Source: JAADHX01 sp964569385
GTDB lineage: Bacteria > Actinomycetota > Acidimicrobiia > Acidimicrobiales > Poriferisodalaceae
Direction of reading: 5' to 3'
DNA: 64,000 bases
NCBI GenBank assembly: GCA_964569385.1
Contig: CAZMUM010000019.1
Location: 1 to 64,000 of the forward strand
Of the stretch, positions 33,957 to 42,838 are shown in pieces (within the stretch, counting starts at the first letter, position 1; every line of letters starts with the position of its first letter). The translations under genes were made by a program, and so were the position numbers. Below the pieces are notes generated by a model. That model made no database searches and was not told where the DNA came from. It saw only the letters and a program-made list of their open reading frames with translations.

Positions 33957-35186
33957 ATGAGCATTGAGGTTGAGGCCACACCAGAAGAGATGGGTATGTC
34001 ATCTACCCAAATGGAGCACTTAACCCGCCACATGCATGCCTACGTCGACGATGGTCGACTTCCTGGCGTCAACACCCTCGTGTCCAGGGGCGGCAAGATC
34101 GTCTACCTCGACATGTACGGCGAACGCGACATGGAGAAACACCTGCCCGTTGTGGCCGACACCGTCTACCGGTTCTACTCGATGTCGAAACCGATTACAT
34201 CTATTGCTTTCATGCAGCTGTACGAACAGGGTCGGGTAATGCTGTCGGACCCCGTCGAGAAGTTCTTGCCCGCGTTCAAAGACATGCAGGTGTTCGACGG
34301 TGGAAGCAACCAGAGTCCGGTTACGAGGCCGGCGTCGACCAAGATGACCATGCATCATCTGCTGACTCACATGTCTGGGCTCACCTATGGCTTCATGCAA
34401 GCCAGCGTGGTCGACTCGATCTATCGAGCCAACGGTTTCGACTTTGGTTCCAAGCTTGGCAACACCACCGAGACGATCGACGCTCTCGCGGCGCTGCCAC
34501 TGCTGTGCGACCCAGGCACCGCCTGGAACTACTCGCACTCGACCGACGTCGTTGGTCGAATCATCGAGGTCATTTCTGGCCAGCAGCTAGGCGACTACCT
34601 GTCTGAGCATGTTTTCGACCCGTTAGGGATGACCGACACCGGGTTCCATGTTCACGACGATGCCCACGATCGGTTCTCGTCGAACTACATTCCGCACCCC
34701 AAGACCGGTAAGGCGACCTTGCTCGACGCCTCCGACACCAGCCCGGCCCTGAAATCTGCTCAATTCGAGGGTGGCGGCGGTGGCTTGATGTCGACAATGT
34801 ACGACTATCACCAGTTCTGTCGGATGCTGATGGCTGGGGGCACGCTCGACAAAACCAGGGTCATAGGCCGAAAGACCCTCGATTTCATGACGTCTAACCA
34901 CCTACCGGGTGGTGGGGATTTGGTTAGTTGCGGAACGCCGCTGTTCAGCGAGACCCCTTACGACGGGGTTGGTTTTGGGCTTGGGTTCTCGGTGCAGCTC
35001 AATCCGGCGATCACGAAGGTTGTTTCGAGCCCCGGCGAGTTCGCTTGGGGTGGGGCCGCTTCGACTGCGTTCTGGTGTGACCCAGCCGAGGATTTGCACG
35101 TCATCTTCCTTACTCAACTGCTGCCGTCGAGCTACCACCCAATTCGCACCGAACTAAAACAGTTGGTGTACTCCTCACTCTTGTAG
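33957..35186 (+). CDS. Serine hydrolase, beta-lactamase (class C-like) family
   Basis: A 409-residue protein with the class C beta-lactamase/DD-peptidase/EstB fold: SMSKPI (SxxK nucleophile motif), YSHSTDVVG as the YxN-like element and GGGGLMSTMYDYHQFC, with GFGLGFSVQ and EFAWGGAASTAFW near the end. No signal peptide is visible, so an esterase or lactonase role is likelier than periplasmic beta-lactamase. ATG 33957 is the first codon that gives a normal N-terminus (MSIEVEATPEEMG). The start codon lies 3' of a 130-bp gap shared with the divergent PaiB gene. Confidence 0.85.
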   Translation: MSIEVEATPEEMGMSSTQMEHLTRHMHAYVDDGRLPGVNTLVSRGGKIVYLDMYGERDMEKHLPVVADTVYRFYSMSKPITSIAFMQLYEQGRVMLSDPVEKFLPAFKDMQVFDGGSNQSPVTRPASTKMTMHHLLTHMSGLTYGFMQASVVDSIYRANGFDFGSKLGNTTETIDALAALPLLCDPGTAWNYSHSTDVVGRIIEVISGQQLGDYLSEHVFDPLGMTDTGFHVHDDAHDRFSSNYIPHPKTGKATLLDASDTSPALKSAQFEGGGGGLMSTMYDYHQFCRMLMAGGTLDKTRVIGRKTLDFMTSNHLPGGGDLVSCGTPLFSETPYDGVGFGLGFSVQLNPAITKVVSSPGEFAWGGAASTAFWCDPAEDLHVIFLTQLLPSSYHPIRTELKQLVYSSLL

Positions 35187-35234
35187 CGGGCGACTATGGG
35201 AGTAGCTGGGCGTTCCATGGTGTTCACTACTGGC

Positions 35235-36671
35235 ATGAGTTCAAGTTCTCAGCAAGGCCATCAGATTCAAGACTTCGACATGATCATTGTCGGAACAGGG
35301 TCTGGTAACTCGATCCCTGGTCCTGAGTTCGACGAATGGAAGATCGCCATCATCGAGGAAGGCGTGTTTGGCGGCACTTGCCTCAACGTTGGGTGCATTC
35401 CGTCGAAGATGTTCATTTATGCTGCCGACGTTGCACTGCAAGCCCAGAACGCGTCGAAGTACGGCCTGGACATCACCTTGGACGGCGTGCGGTGGAGTGA
35501 AATTCGAGACCGGGTGTTTGGTCGAATCGACCCGATCGCGGCCGGTGGCGAGCAATACCGTGTGGGCGACGAATGCCCAAACATCACAGTTTTCGACGGT
35601 CATGGTGCTTTCACTGCCGACCGAGCCAACGGCGATCAACGAGTGATCGAGGTCAATGGCCAGCGGCTGACTGCGCCCACCATTGTTCTTGGCGCTGGTG
35701 CCAGGGTGCACGTTCCGCCTATCTCTGGCATCGACCCCAAGCATGACGCGCCCGTGGTCCCATACGAGACATCCGACACCGTCATGCGCCTCGACGAGTT
35801 ACCGGAATCGATGATCATCCTCGGCGGTGGGTACATCGCCAGTGAGCTTGGCCATGTGTTCTCCGCCTTTGGCGTGAACGTCACCATGGTTAATCGCAGC
35901 CGGGCCCTGCTTCGCAACGAGGACACTTCCATCTCGGAACGTTTTACAGAGATCATGAGCGAGCGCATCGATGTGCGGCTAGGGAGCCGTCACCACAAAG
36001 TCCGACAGCTCGACGACGGGCGAATCGAGATGACGTATCGCGATCTCGACGACGACCACACCGAAGTTGTCACCGGCGACGTACTGCTGGTCGCGACCGG
36101 ACGAGTGTCCAACGGCGACCGACTTAATGTCGAGGCCGCTGGGATCGAGCACCAGAGTCATCGCCTTGTCGTAGATGCGGCCGGACGAACCAACGTCGGC
36201 GGAATTTGGGCCTTTGGCGACGTGTCGAACGAGTTTCACCTCAAACACCTTGCCAATCTCGAAATGCGCAATGTTCGTCACAACATCTTGAACCCGGACG
36301 ACATTCGCACCACCGACTACACCCTGACACCGCATGCGGTGTTCGGGAACCCTCAGATCGCAGCGGTCGGTCTCACCGAACGCGCGGCGCGCGACGCGGG
36401 TACCAACGTGATGGTGGCCAGCAAGGACTACGGCGCGATCGCCTACGGGTGGGCCATGGAAGACGATTCGGGGTTTGTGAAGCTGATAGCCGACGCCGAT
36501 ACCCGCAAACTTGTTGGTGCTCACATCATTGGGCCGCAGGCGTCGACGCTGATCCATCAGTTGATCCAGGGTATGACCTATGAGCGCACCGTCGACGAGA
36601 TGGCGTCTGGGTTCATGTATATCCACCCGGCTCTCAGCGAAGTTGTCGAGAACGCCCTACTCGATTTCTGA
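35235..36671 (+). CDS. mtr: Mycothione reductase
   Basis: A 478-residue flavoprotein disulfide reductase. FAD binding: MIIVGTGSGNS; redox-active disulfide: FGGTCLNVGCIPSKM; NADPH Rossmann: IILGGGYIASELGHV; the second FAD motif NVGGIWAFGDVSNEFHLKHLA; and the C-terminal HPALSEVVENALL with the catalytic His-Glu pair. The GGTCLNVGC plus ...ALSEVVENALL combination is the mycothione reductase signature. It regenerates mycothiol using NADPH. ATGs at 35196 and 35217 are also possible starts; 35235 gives a length closest to known Mtr. It begins 48 bp after the serine hydrolase and may be co-transcribed. Confidence 0.9.
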   Translation: MSSSSQQGHQIQDFDMIIVGTGSGNSIPGPEFDEWKIAIIEEGVFGGTCLNVGCIPSKMFIYAADVALQAQNASKYGLDITLDGVRWSEIRDRVFGRIDPIAAGGEQYRVGDECPNITVFDGHGAFTADRANGDQRVIEVNGQRLTAPTIVLGAGARVHVPPISGIDPKHDAPVVPYETSDTVMRLDELPESMIILGGGYIASELGHVFSAFGVNVTMVNRSRALLRNEDTSISERFTEIMSERIDVRLGSRHHKVRQLDDGRIEMTYRDLDDDHTEVVTGDVLLVATGRVSNGDRLNVEAAGIEHQSHRLVVDAAGRTNVGGIWAFGDVSNEFHLKHLANLEMRNVRHNILNPDDIRTTDYTLTPHAVFGNPQIAAVGLTERAARDAGTNVMVASKDYGAIAYGWAMEDDSGFVKLIADADTRKLVGAHIIGPQASTLIHQLIQGMTYERTVDEMASGFMYIHPALSEVVENALLDF

Positions 36672-36708
36672 AACTGCGTTGCTAGCTAATCCCTAAACCC
36701 GAGCACGG

Positions 36709-37221
36709 CTAGGCGAACGGCAGCGGAATTTGTCCAAGAGCCAAACGAACAGGCCACACCGCCAGAAGCAGCAGGCCGTTCGCGACGGCAATTCGCTCGC
36801 CACGAGCTCTGACCCAACGACCGAAGGTAAGTGGGGCCCACCAAACACCAACTGCAAGCACCACGATCTGAATCGCGATCAGTGCGGCCACAGGGTGCTG
36901 GACAAAGGCGCCAGCCGCGTCGCCCCTGACTATCATCGAAATGGCTCGAGTGCCACCGCAGGCGGGGCAGTAGCCGCCACCGGTAGCGCGACGGAAGGGA
37001 CAGATGGTTACGCCGTCGTCGGTCCCGCCGAACAGTGCTGCGGTGGCACCCGCCGCGACTATGCCACCGACGAGCAGGCGGGTGCCAGTTGCTTCTCCGA
37101 ACACCGAGACCATACGTGAGGTCGGCTTACGGTAAGACGCTGCGGCGTCGACGGCACCTGCGGGGGCGAGTGCAGGATTTGGCGTGGCGAGAAGCTCCGC
37201 GGACCCGGACTCGATAGCCAT
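36709..37221 (-). CDS. DUF2752 membrane protein
   Basis: A 170-residue protein with the DUF2752 core: ICPFRRATGGGYCPACGGTR (C-P-F-x5-G-x3-C-P-x-C-G-x-T-R). Two to three membrane helices follow (LLVGGIVAAGATAALF, VAALIAIQIVVLAVGVWWA, VANGLLLLAVWPVRLAL). The function of DUF2752 is unknown. A 46-residue N-terminal extension rich in Ala/Pro precedes the core. It is co-directional with the alpha/beta hydrolase, 5 bp apart. Confidence 0.85.
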   Translation of the reverse strand: MAIESGSAELLATPNPALAPAGAVDAAASYRKPTSRMVSVFGEATGTRLLVGGIVAAGATAALFGGTDDGVTICPFRRATGGGYCPACGGTRAISMIVRGDAAGAFVQHPVAALIAIQIVVLAVGVWWAPLTFGRWVRARGERIAVANGLLLLAVWPVRLALGQIPLPFA

Positions 37222-37226
37222 GTTCG

Positions 37227-38012
37227 TTAGCTATCGAGTTGGTTTAGAAATGCGCCAAGGGCGGGGTTGACGATCTCAGGGTGGGTCATGTTGGGGGCGT
37301 GAGCTGCACCGGGCACTCGCACGAGACCGCGCCCGTGGGGTACCGCCGCTTGCAATTCTTCGGCGTGGCTGATGTCGATCGACTGATCATCTTCGCCGTG
37401 AATCGACAGGACTGGGCACCCGATCTCGCCCATGCGGTCGCTGACGTCGTCTCGGGTGAGCAGCGCCTGGGCTGGATGGGCCATGGTGGAGCGATCTCTC
37501 GCCTCCCACTTTGCGATCCAGGTTTCGTTGAGGGTTGGTTCGCCCAGAATTAGACCAGCCACGAACTGCCCGACTTCACCGAGGGGTGCGTCGCTAAGCC
37601 AATGGTCGATCATGCCTTGATACCCGGCAAGTGTCTCGGCGTCGTCTTGGCCTGCTCGCGAGTCGATGAGAACAAGGGCCCGCACTCGTTCTGGAGTGGC
37701 GAGCGCGGCTCGCAACGACAAGAAACCGCCCTGACTCATGCCGATGAACACGGCTTCGTCGATGCCGAGGTGATCTAGTAGAGCGACCGCGTCGGCGGCT
37801 GAGTCCCAGTAGGTGAATGGTTCTGTTGCCTTGGTTTCACCAAAGCCGCGTTCGTCCCAAGCGATGCACCGATACGTCTCGCTAAGACTGGCGACCTGTT
37901 CGTCGAACATGGTGTGATCCATGAGGAACCCATGGCTGAACAACAGCGCGGGGCCATCGCCTCCGGAGTCCGCGTAGTTGATTGACTGACCGTTAACTTC
38001 TGCGACTGCCAT
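37227..38012 (-). CDS. Alpha/beta hydrolase
   Basis: A 261-residue hydrolase. FSHGFLMDHTMF carries the oxyanion loop, IAWDERGFGET the family motif, GMSQGGFLSLR the Ser elbow, and VPGAAHAPNMTHPEI the catalytic His. Such proteins include 3-oxoadipate enol-lactonase and other esterases or haloperoxidase-like enzymes. ATG 38012 starts MAVAEVNGQSINYADSG; the longer frame to 38225 overlaps the divergent thioesterase gene. It precedes the DUF2752 gene in the transcript. Confidence 0.85.
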   Translation of the reverse strand: MAVAEVNGQSINYADSGGDGPALLFSHGFLMDHTMFDEQVASLSETYRCIAWDERGFGETKATEPFTYWDSAADAVALLDHLGIDEAVFIGMSQGGFLSLRAALATPERVRALVLIDSRAGQDDAETLAGYQGMIDHWLSDAPLGEVGQFVAGLILGEPTLNETWIAKWEARDRSTMAHPAQALLTRDDVSDRMGEIGCPVLSIHGEDDQSIDISHAEELQAAVPHGRGLVRVPGAAHAPNMTHPEIVNPALGAFLNQLDS

Positions 38013-38167
38013 GAATCCAACGATAGCCTGAAAGTTATGGCGCGTAAGAGCCGAACGGTCACTAGCCCTGCAAATTGAGGGGTCTAGCCGCCGGCATGTG
38101 GCCAAACAGATCAGATTCGGCGACAGGACGGTGCAGGAAGGCTCCGTCGGTATTAACTTCGAGGCCG

Positions 38168-39028
38168 ATGACAGCAACGCCCGTACCGAGTCCCGACGCA
38201 CCGACCGATGCCTTCGATGACCCATCGATTCTCGACCTGCTTACCCTTGAACGGCTCGAGCTCGACATATTTCGGGGATGGAGTCCAGCCAAGGCTCGTA
38301 CACGCGTGTTTGGTGGTCAGGTTGCGGCCCAGGCCATCAGAGCCGCGCAGGAGACCATCGACGTCGACCGCGGGATGTTTCTGCACAGCCTTCATGCCTA
38401 CTTCTTGAGAGCCGGCGACTGGCGCCAACCGATTCTGTTTAGGGTCGACCGGATACGTGAGGGTCGTAGTTTTGTCACCAGACGTGTTGTCGCGATCCAA
38501 TACGGCGAGGCGATCTTTCATCTAGACGCGTCGTTTCAACACGACGAAGATGGCTATGAGTACCAAGTCGAAGCTTCGCTGGCGGCCGACATACCAAGCG
38601 TCAAGCCAGACGAGGTTGCTCGGGACGAGTTTGCTGGCATCGTCGACAGCCGTCAGGTGTTGGATATCGATATGCCAGACGAGATGAAGTCGTCGCGGTG
38701 GATCTGGTTCAGGGTGCCAGGAGTCGATTCGTCCGACCGCCGGCTAACCAACGCCGCCCTGGTTTACGCTTCGGATCATGGTCCGGTTGGAGCGGTGAAA
38801 CGAGCCCATCTGGGGGCGCCCGGTATCGACAAGACCATGGCCGCCAGCCTCGATCATTTGGTGTGGCTACACCGCCCAACCGACTTGTCGGAGTGGCACT
38901 TCTTCGACTCTGGTTCGCCTACCAGCCACGGCGCTAGAGGTCTGGCCCATGGCACTATTCATCGCCACGATGGAGTGCTGGTGGCTACGGTGAGCCAAGA
39001 GGCATTGGTTCGTCCCTGGCGAGACTGA
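38168..39028 (+). CDS. tesB: Acyl-CoA thioesterase II (TesB)
   Basis: A 286-residue double-hotdog thioesterase. RVFGGQVAAQAIRAA, LHSLHAYFLRAGDW, EGRSFVTRRVVAIQYG and LDASFQHDEDG are TesB hallmarks; the second hotdog holds YASDHG and LDHLVWLHRPTDLSEWHFF. TesB hydrolyses medium to long acyl-CoAs and is typical of actinobacterial fatty-acid turnover. ATG 38168 (MTATPVPSPDAPTD) is chosen; an ATG at 38075 in a longer frame is less likely. It is divergent from the hydrolase at 38012. Confidence 0.92.
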   Translation: MTATPVPSPDAPTDAFDDPSILDLLTLERLELDIFRGWSPAKARTRVFGGQVAAQAIRAAQETIDVDRGMFLHSLHAYFLRAGDWRQPILFRVDRIREGRSFVTRRVVAIQYGEAIFHLDASFQHDEDGYEYQVEASLAADIPSVKPDEVARDEFAGIVDSRQVLDIDMPDEMKSSRWIWFRVPGVDSSDRRLTNAALVYASDHGPVGAVKRAHLGAPGIDKTMAASLDHLVWLHRPTDLSEWHFFDSGSPTSHGARGLAHGTIHRHDGVLVATVSQEALVRPWRD

Positions 39029-39049
39029 CGCCCGCTGGCCGCTCGGCCT

Positions 39050-39616
39050 CTAGGTGTGGTTGCGCCGATACCGAGCCGGATCTGACCACGCGCCGGTGCC
39101 GAGGTCGAACTTGACGATCGCCGGATGCATCCAATCGTGCCTACCGTTGCGGACCGCAGTCGAAGAAACTGTGGCGAAACGGTCAGCCACATCGAGGCCG
39201 AGGTGGCCAGGGATCTCCAAAGGCGGGCGGGGGGCAAGAGCCACCTGAGGCAGAGCAGCCATAGCCGCGTCGCGCTGGTTTGGATCGTCGTTGTAGAAGC
39301 GGGCCTCGTGGATCTGATGCCACTTGTCGGCCCCCATGATGAGCAGGTCGTAACCAGCGGAGATGTCGACCAGTAGCTGTGCGCTGGTGACCACGACATC
39401 GAGCCAGTCGTGGTCCTCGGCAACCAGTTTCAGAGCCTCTACCCTGTGTTCGAACGTGGGTAGGACCAGACTGGTCTTGGCCAAGGGCACCCTGGAGACC
39501 GCGAGGTGAATACGGTCGAGGTTGCGTTGGTCGAGTGCGGCCTCGGCCACGGCCAGATGCCCGAGCGTGAAGGGGTTAAAGGTGCCTGGATATACACCGA
39601 TTCGAGACGTTGCCAC
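39050..39616 (-). CDS. Nucleotidyltransferase of the cytidylyltransferase-like (NadD-type) superfamily
   Basis: A 188-residue protein with VYPGTFNPFTLGHL (the T/HxGH motif) near the N-terminus and SSTAVRNGRHDWM (the ISSTxxR motif) near the C-terminus. That layout fits nicotinate/nicotinamide-nucleotide adenylyltransferases and relatives. LLIMGADKWHQIH is the NadD-like core loop. Length is slightly below NadD (about 200). The genuine substrate could be nicotinate mononucleotide or another phosphorylated compound. It is adjacent to a 2-hydroxyacid dehydrogenase on the same strand. Confidence 0.78.
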   Translation of the reverse strand: MATSRIGVYPGTFNPFTLGHLAVAEAALDQRNLDRIHLAVSRVPLAKTSLVLPTFEHRVEALKLVAEDHDWLDVVVTSAQLLVDISAGYDLLIMGADKWHQIHEARFYNDDPNQRDAAMAALPQVALAPRPPLEIPGHLGLDVADRFATVSSTAVRNGRHDWMHPAIVKFDLGTGAWSDPARYRRNHT

Positions 39617-39682
39617 GGGTTCCAGTATCGCCTAGAGCAGCCGGAAACGGCGCGAACTGCCCAAAGACAAGAGCAAAGTTGA

Positions 39683-40642
39683 CTAGTAGCCGGCTTCGAC
39701 GTCGACCAGGCCAATCAGGCGGCTGAGATCATCGGCTGCTTCAACAAACAACTCAACGTTTTGCCGTACTCGAGCGGCGAGAAGAGGCAGGCCCATGTCC
39801 GGCGTATTAGCGATATGAGGGGTGATGATGCAGTTAGGAAGCTGCCAGAGACGGTGGCCGTCGGGAAGCGGTTCTGGCTCGGTCACATCGAGAGCGGCTC
39901 CGCCAAGCTTTCCAGCCTCAAGGGCCACGACCAGGTCGTTGGTGTCCACATGAGCGCCCCGGCCCACGTTGATCAACCAAGCATCGTCAGGCAGCAAATC
40001 GAATGCGCTCGCATTGATGCGCCCGGCTGTCTCGTCGGTGAGGGCCCAGGCCACGACCAACAAGTCGGTGCAGGGAAGCACCGAGTCGAGATCGGCGGTG
40101 GTAACGGTGCGGTCGGCCCCAGGTACAGGAGCAGCTCGACGCCTGACAATTGTCGTGTGGCAGCGGAATGGCTTGAGTAGCGCCAGCAGGCAGTCGGCGA
40201 TGCCGCCCGCGCCTAGAATCGTGACCCGAGCGCCGATCAAGTTGCGGCCAACCGGGCCGGTCCAAGACGCCGCCGCCCCATATCGATGAATGTTGCGGAA
40301 GCCCGCTAGCGCCAGCGCTAAGACGTGTTCAGCTACAGGTGGGGCGTATACGCCCTTTCCGCAGGTCCAGGTGTGCTCGCCGTCGAGGTACTGAGCAAAA
40401 GCCTCGATTCCCGCATATGGCAACTGCACCCACCGCGCCTTGGGCGAACGCGCCAAGTGCGATGGAAACTCCGTCGCCGCAGCGGCGTCGGCCCAGACCA
40501 TGGCGACCGCTTCGCCAACGTCGTGCCTGCCGGCCACAGTGGCGCCGCCTTCGACCACGGCCGCGGCCAAGGCAGCGTGCATCGTCGGGTTCGAGTCGGG
40601 GACGACTGCTATAAGTGGACCTTGCTCGCAATTTTCGTTCAC
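39683..40642 (-). CDS. D-isomer-specific 2-hydroxyacid dehydrogenase family protein
   Basis: A 319-residue NAD-binding dehydrogenase. VTILGAGGIADCLLALL is the nucleotide-binding motif, INVGRGAHVDTNDLV holds the catalytic Arg region, ALDVTEPEPLPDGHRL the Glu and CIITPHIANTP the His. Other domain motifs (ARWVQLPYAGIEAFAQYLDG, PVAEHVLALALAGFRNIHRY) fit the family. It acts on glyoxylate, phosphoglycerate-like or other 2-keto acids. GTG 40642 is the likely start; GTG 40660 is possible. Distantly related to the enzyme at 50597. Confidence 0.88.
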   Translation of the reverse strand: MNENCEQGPLIAVVPDSNPTMHAALAAAVVEGGATVAGRHDVGEAVAMVWADAAAATEFPSHLARSPKARWVQLPYAGIEAFAQYLDGEHTWTCGKGVYAPPVAEHVLALALAGFRNIHRYGAAASWTGPVGRNLIGARVTILGAGGIADCLLALLKPFRCHTTIVRRRAAPVPGADRTVTTADLDSVLPCTDLLVVAWALTDETAGRINASAFDLLPDDAWLINVGRGAHVDTNDLVVALEAGKLGGAALDVTEPEPLPDGHRLWQLPNCIITPHIANTPDMGLPLLAARVRQNVELFVEAADDLSRLIGLVDVEAGY

Positions 40643-40650
40643 AGTGGTGC

Positions 40651-41703
40651 ATGCTGGCACATGTGAGGACACGCGACGTTCTGGCCGTCGTGGCCACAGT
40701 GCTGCTGCTGGCGACATCTTGCACATTCGGCGGCTCTGGCTCGGCCGACGACGTAGACGGCGGTGACAGCGTGTCGGGCCAGAACGACGCTGTGGCGGCT
40801 GCCCAGTTGACGGCGGCCATGGCCCCATTGTTTGGCGCTGAGGGACCTTTGCCGATCGATGACGAGACCGGAGTGTGTATTGCCGCAGGTTTGGTTGACA
40901 CCATCGGCGTCGACCAGTTCGCCACGATTGGTGTGACCAGCGCCGATCCCGATGGCCCCGACGACGACCTATACGGCGGGTTAACCCGAGATCAGCTTGC
41001 CGATGCGGTAGCGGTGTGGACGCTCTGCGCCGATGTTCCAGAGCTAGTGAAATCGGCCCTGATCCAGACCGGGCCCGAACAACTAGACGCCGGAGTCGAA
41101 GTGTGTCTTCAGCTTGGCCTAGCGACCGGGCTTGCTTCGAGGTTTCTGTTCGACGCGCTGGCCAACGACACCGAACCTGGTGGTGCCGTTAGCGACGTGC
41201 TGCGTCTCGTCGACGGCTGCGCCCAAGGTGGAGAGAGGCTCGAACTGGCGGGGATACACCCGGGTCTGTGGCCTTGGTTGACGGTTGGACTCCCAGGATA
41301 TGACACAGCGCTAATCGATGCCGACGATCCGGACGCATCAGCGCTTGCCGAGTTTCTGGTTGCTGGTGGGATACAAGCCGACGGTGTGGCTCTGGCCGCA
41401 CTCGAGGTGACAACCCCAGACGGTGCGTTGGCCGCAGCCCTGATCGTGGTGGCGGTAGAGCCAGGAGCCGCGGGTGGCATCAGCGCCGCGTCGTACTCAG
41501 CGGGGATAGTCGCATCTGCGGGCGATGCCGAGGTGTTCCCGATCGCCCTTCCCAGCGGCGCCCAAGTTCTAGGCTGGCAAGAACCAGACGCCGAGATTGT
41601 TTCGTTGTTGTGGAGCGGAGCTCGCATCGTCGTCCTGGCGACCGGCCCCGAGGCGGCCGCCGACGTGTTAGCGCTCTACACCGATCTCGTACCGAGCCCG
41701 TAA
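40651..41703 (+). CDS. Hypothetical lipoprotein
   Basis: A 350-residue predicted lipoprotein: MLAHVRTRDVLAVVATVLLL then lipobox LATSC and an Asp/Gly/Ser-rich linker (GGSGSADDVDGGDSVSG). The body is hydrophobic and acidic with no motif I recognise; the C-terminal half includes SALAEFLVAGGIQADGVALA-like sequence and a hydrophobic strand pair near residues 265-300. ATG 40651 is the start; an earlier frame at 40615 would lack the signal. It ends next to the assembly gap. Divergent from the 2-hydroxyacid dehydrogenase with an 8-bp gap. Confidence 0.68.
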   Translation: MLAHVRTRDVLAVVATVLLLATSCTFGGSGSADDVDGGDSVSGQNDAVAAAQLTAAMAPLFGAEGPLPIDDETGVCIAAGLVDTIGVDQFATIGVTSADPDGPDDDLYGGLTRDQLADAVAVWTLCADVPELVKSALIQTGPEQLDAGVEVCLQLGLATGLASRFLFDALANDTEPGGAVSDVLRLVDGCAQGGERLELAGIHPGLWPWLTVGLPGYDTALIDADDPDASALAEFLVAGGIQADGVALAALEVTTPDGALAAALIVVAVEPGAAGGISAASYSAGIVASAGDAEVFPIALPSGAQVLGWQEPDAEIVSLLWSGARIVVLATGPEAAADVLALYTDLVPSP

Positions 41704-41742
41704 CGAGGGAAGCCGATTGCTTCGGCTGCCACCGCCTTCGCT

Positions 41743-41842
41743 NNNNNNNNNNNNNNNNNNNNNNNNNNNNNNNNNNNNNNNNNNNNNNNNNNNNNNNNNN
41801 NNNNNNNNNNNNNNNNNNNNNNNNNNNNNNNNNNNNNNNNNN
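41743..41842. other. Assembly gap (100 N) flanked by a 55-bp duplicate
   Basis: Exactly 100 N bases. The 55 bases before it (41688-41742) equal the 55 bases after it (41843-41897). This is how two contigs that share a k-mer-sized end appear when scaffolded with a default gap, so the real distance is unknown and the flanks may in fact overlap. The sequence lies in a tandem-repeat region. Confidence 0.95.
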
Positions 41843-41871
41843 CGTACCGAGCCCGTAACGAGGGAAGCCGA

Positions 41872-41998
41872 TTGCTTCGGCTGCCACCGCCTTCGCTAGT
41901 TCGGTTGCTTCGGCTGCCACCGCCTTCGCTTGTTCGATTGCTTCGGCTGCCACCGCCTTCGCTTGTTCGATTGCTTCGGCTGCCACCGCCTTCGCTAG
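41872..41998 (+). repeat. 33-bp tandem repeat
   Basis: Units starting TTGCTTCGGCTGCCACCGCC at 41872, 41905, 41938 and 41971, each 33 bases (the last cut short). The part before the gap also carries one unit. On the minus strand a unit reads as an 11-residue Ala-rich pattern (AKAVAAEAIEQ). The copy number in the genome is uncertain because of the gap. Confidence 0.85.
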
Positions 41999-42007
41999 GG
42001 TCAAGAG

Positions 42008-42742
42008 ATGACTCCAGAAGAGCTTGTCGAATCCGCCTGTCCAATCGTTGGTGCCATCGGCGCCGGTTATATGTTCGACCCCAAAACTGGCGAGGCTGGT
42101 GAAAAGATCGGGATGCCCAACATGTTCGTGTTCTACTTCGGCGGTCGCGGCGGAGTACTCGGCGATGTCGACGCCGACGTAGTCACTTCAGCAAAGGGTT
42201 TCTTCGCTCCTGGTCTAGTCCGCACGATGTGGGATCAAGCCATCGAAGCGGCACCTGCCAACGACTGTGCCGTGGCCTATGGCGAGGCCTGTGCATCTTT
42301 CGGGCGAGAGAAATTGGAAGCTGTTGAGGGCTTAGATGCGTTCTGCGAACTCGCCCAGAAGGTTGTCGATGCCGCCGACATCAGCGGGTATGCAATGTTC
42401 GCCGGCTGGAAGAATGCGGCCAGGGCCGACGACGCTCCGGCCAAGGCATACCAGTTGGTGAACCTGTTGCGTGAGTACCGTGGAAGCGCCCACATCTGCG
42501 CCACCATGGCTCACGGAGTAACCGCAGCCGAAGCAGTAGCCGTCACCGGTGGGTCCGAGCGACTCAAGATGTTCGGCTGGGACCCTGAGCTTAAGCCAGA
42601 CGATGGCACCGCAGAAGCCTTGGCGTCCGCCGAAAATGCAACGGCAAAGATGGTTCGCAACGCCTACGCCGCTCTCGACGCCGACGAGGCCGATCGTTTC
42701 CAAGCCACCCTTGAGTCGATGGCCGCCGCCATCAACAGCTAA
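42008..42742 (+). CDS. SCO6745-like protein, first of a tandem pair
   Basis: A 244-residue protein, mainly helical. MTPEELVESACPIVGAIGAG, FVFYFGGRGGVLGDVDADVV, SAKGFFAPGLVRTMWDQAIE and LVNLLREYRGSAHICATMAH are shared with the next gene. They match a family I recall as SCO6745-like, of unknown function. No membrane segment or signal. ATG 42008 follows a GGTCAAGAG that may be the ribosome-binding site. The 33-bp repeat lies just upstream. Function unknown. Confidence 0.75.
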   Translation: MTPEELVESACPIVGAIGAGYMFDPKTGEAGEKIGMPNMFVFYFGGRGGVLGDVDADVVTSAKGFFAPGLVRTMWDQAIEAAPANDCAVAYGEACASFGREKLEAVEGLDAFCELAQKVVDAADISGYAMFAGWKNAARADDAPAKAYQLVNLLREYRGSAHICATMAHGVTAAEAVAVTGGSERLKMFGWDPELKPDDGTAEALASAENATAKMVRNAYAALDADEADRFQATLESMAAAINS

Positions 42743-42756
42743 CCCCAGACCTACCC

Positions 42757-42796
42757 GTCACCGGGAAATGGTTGCGGGCGACCACATGCCGGTGAC
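42757..42796. repeat. Intergenic palindromic repeat, copy C
   Basis: The reverse complement of copy B at 19462 with a few changes: GTCACCGGGAAATGGTTGCG through ATGCCGGTGAC. The 8-bp arms GTCACCGG (42757-42764) and CCGGTGAC (42789-42796) are retained. It sits between the tandem paralogues, 15 bp after the first gene. Confidence 0.75.
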
Positions 42797-42838
42797 AGCG
42801 GCGGTCTGTGGGGTGGGCGCGGGCAATAGGATTCGAGA

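Noticed and set aside
38075..38167. Upstream extension of the thioesterase gene
   Set aside because: The extra residues are not TesB-like and overlap the divergent hydrolase promoter.
41480..42044. Minus-strand open frame through the gap reading AKAVAAEAIEQ repeats
   Set aside because: It spans the N gap and overlaps the lipoprotein gene; the 11-residue pattern is a by-product of the 33-bp repeat, though a real short repeat protein cannot be wholly excluded.
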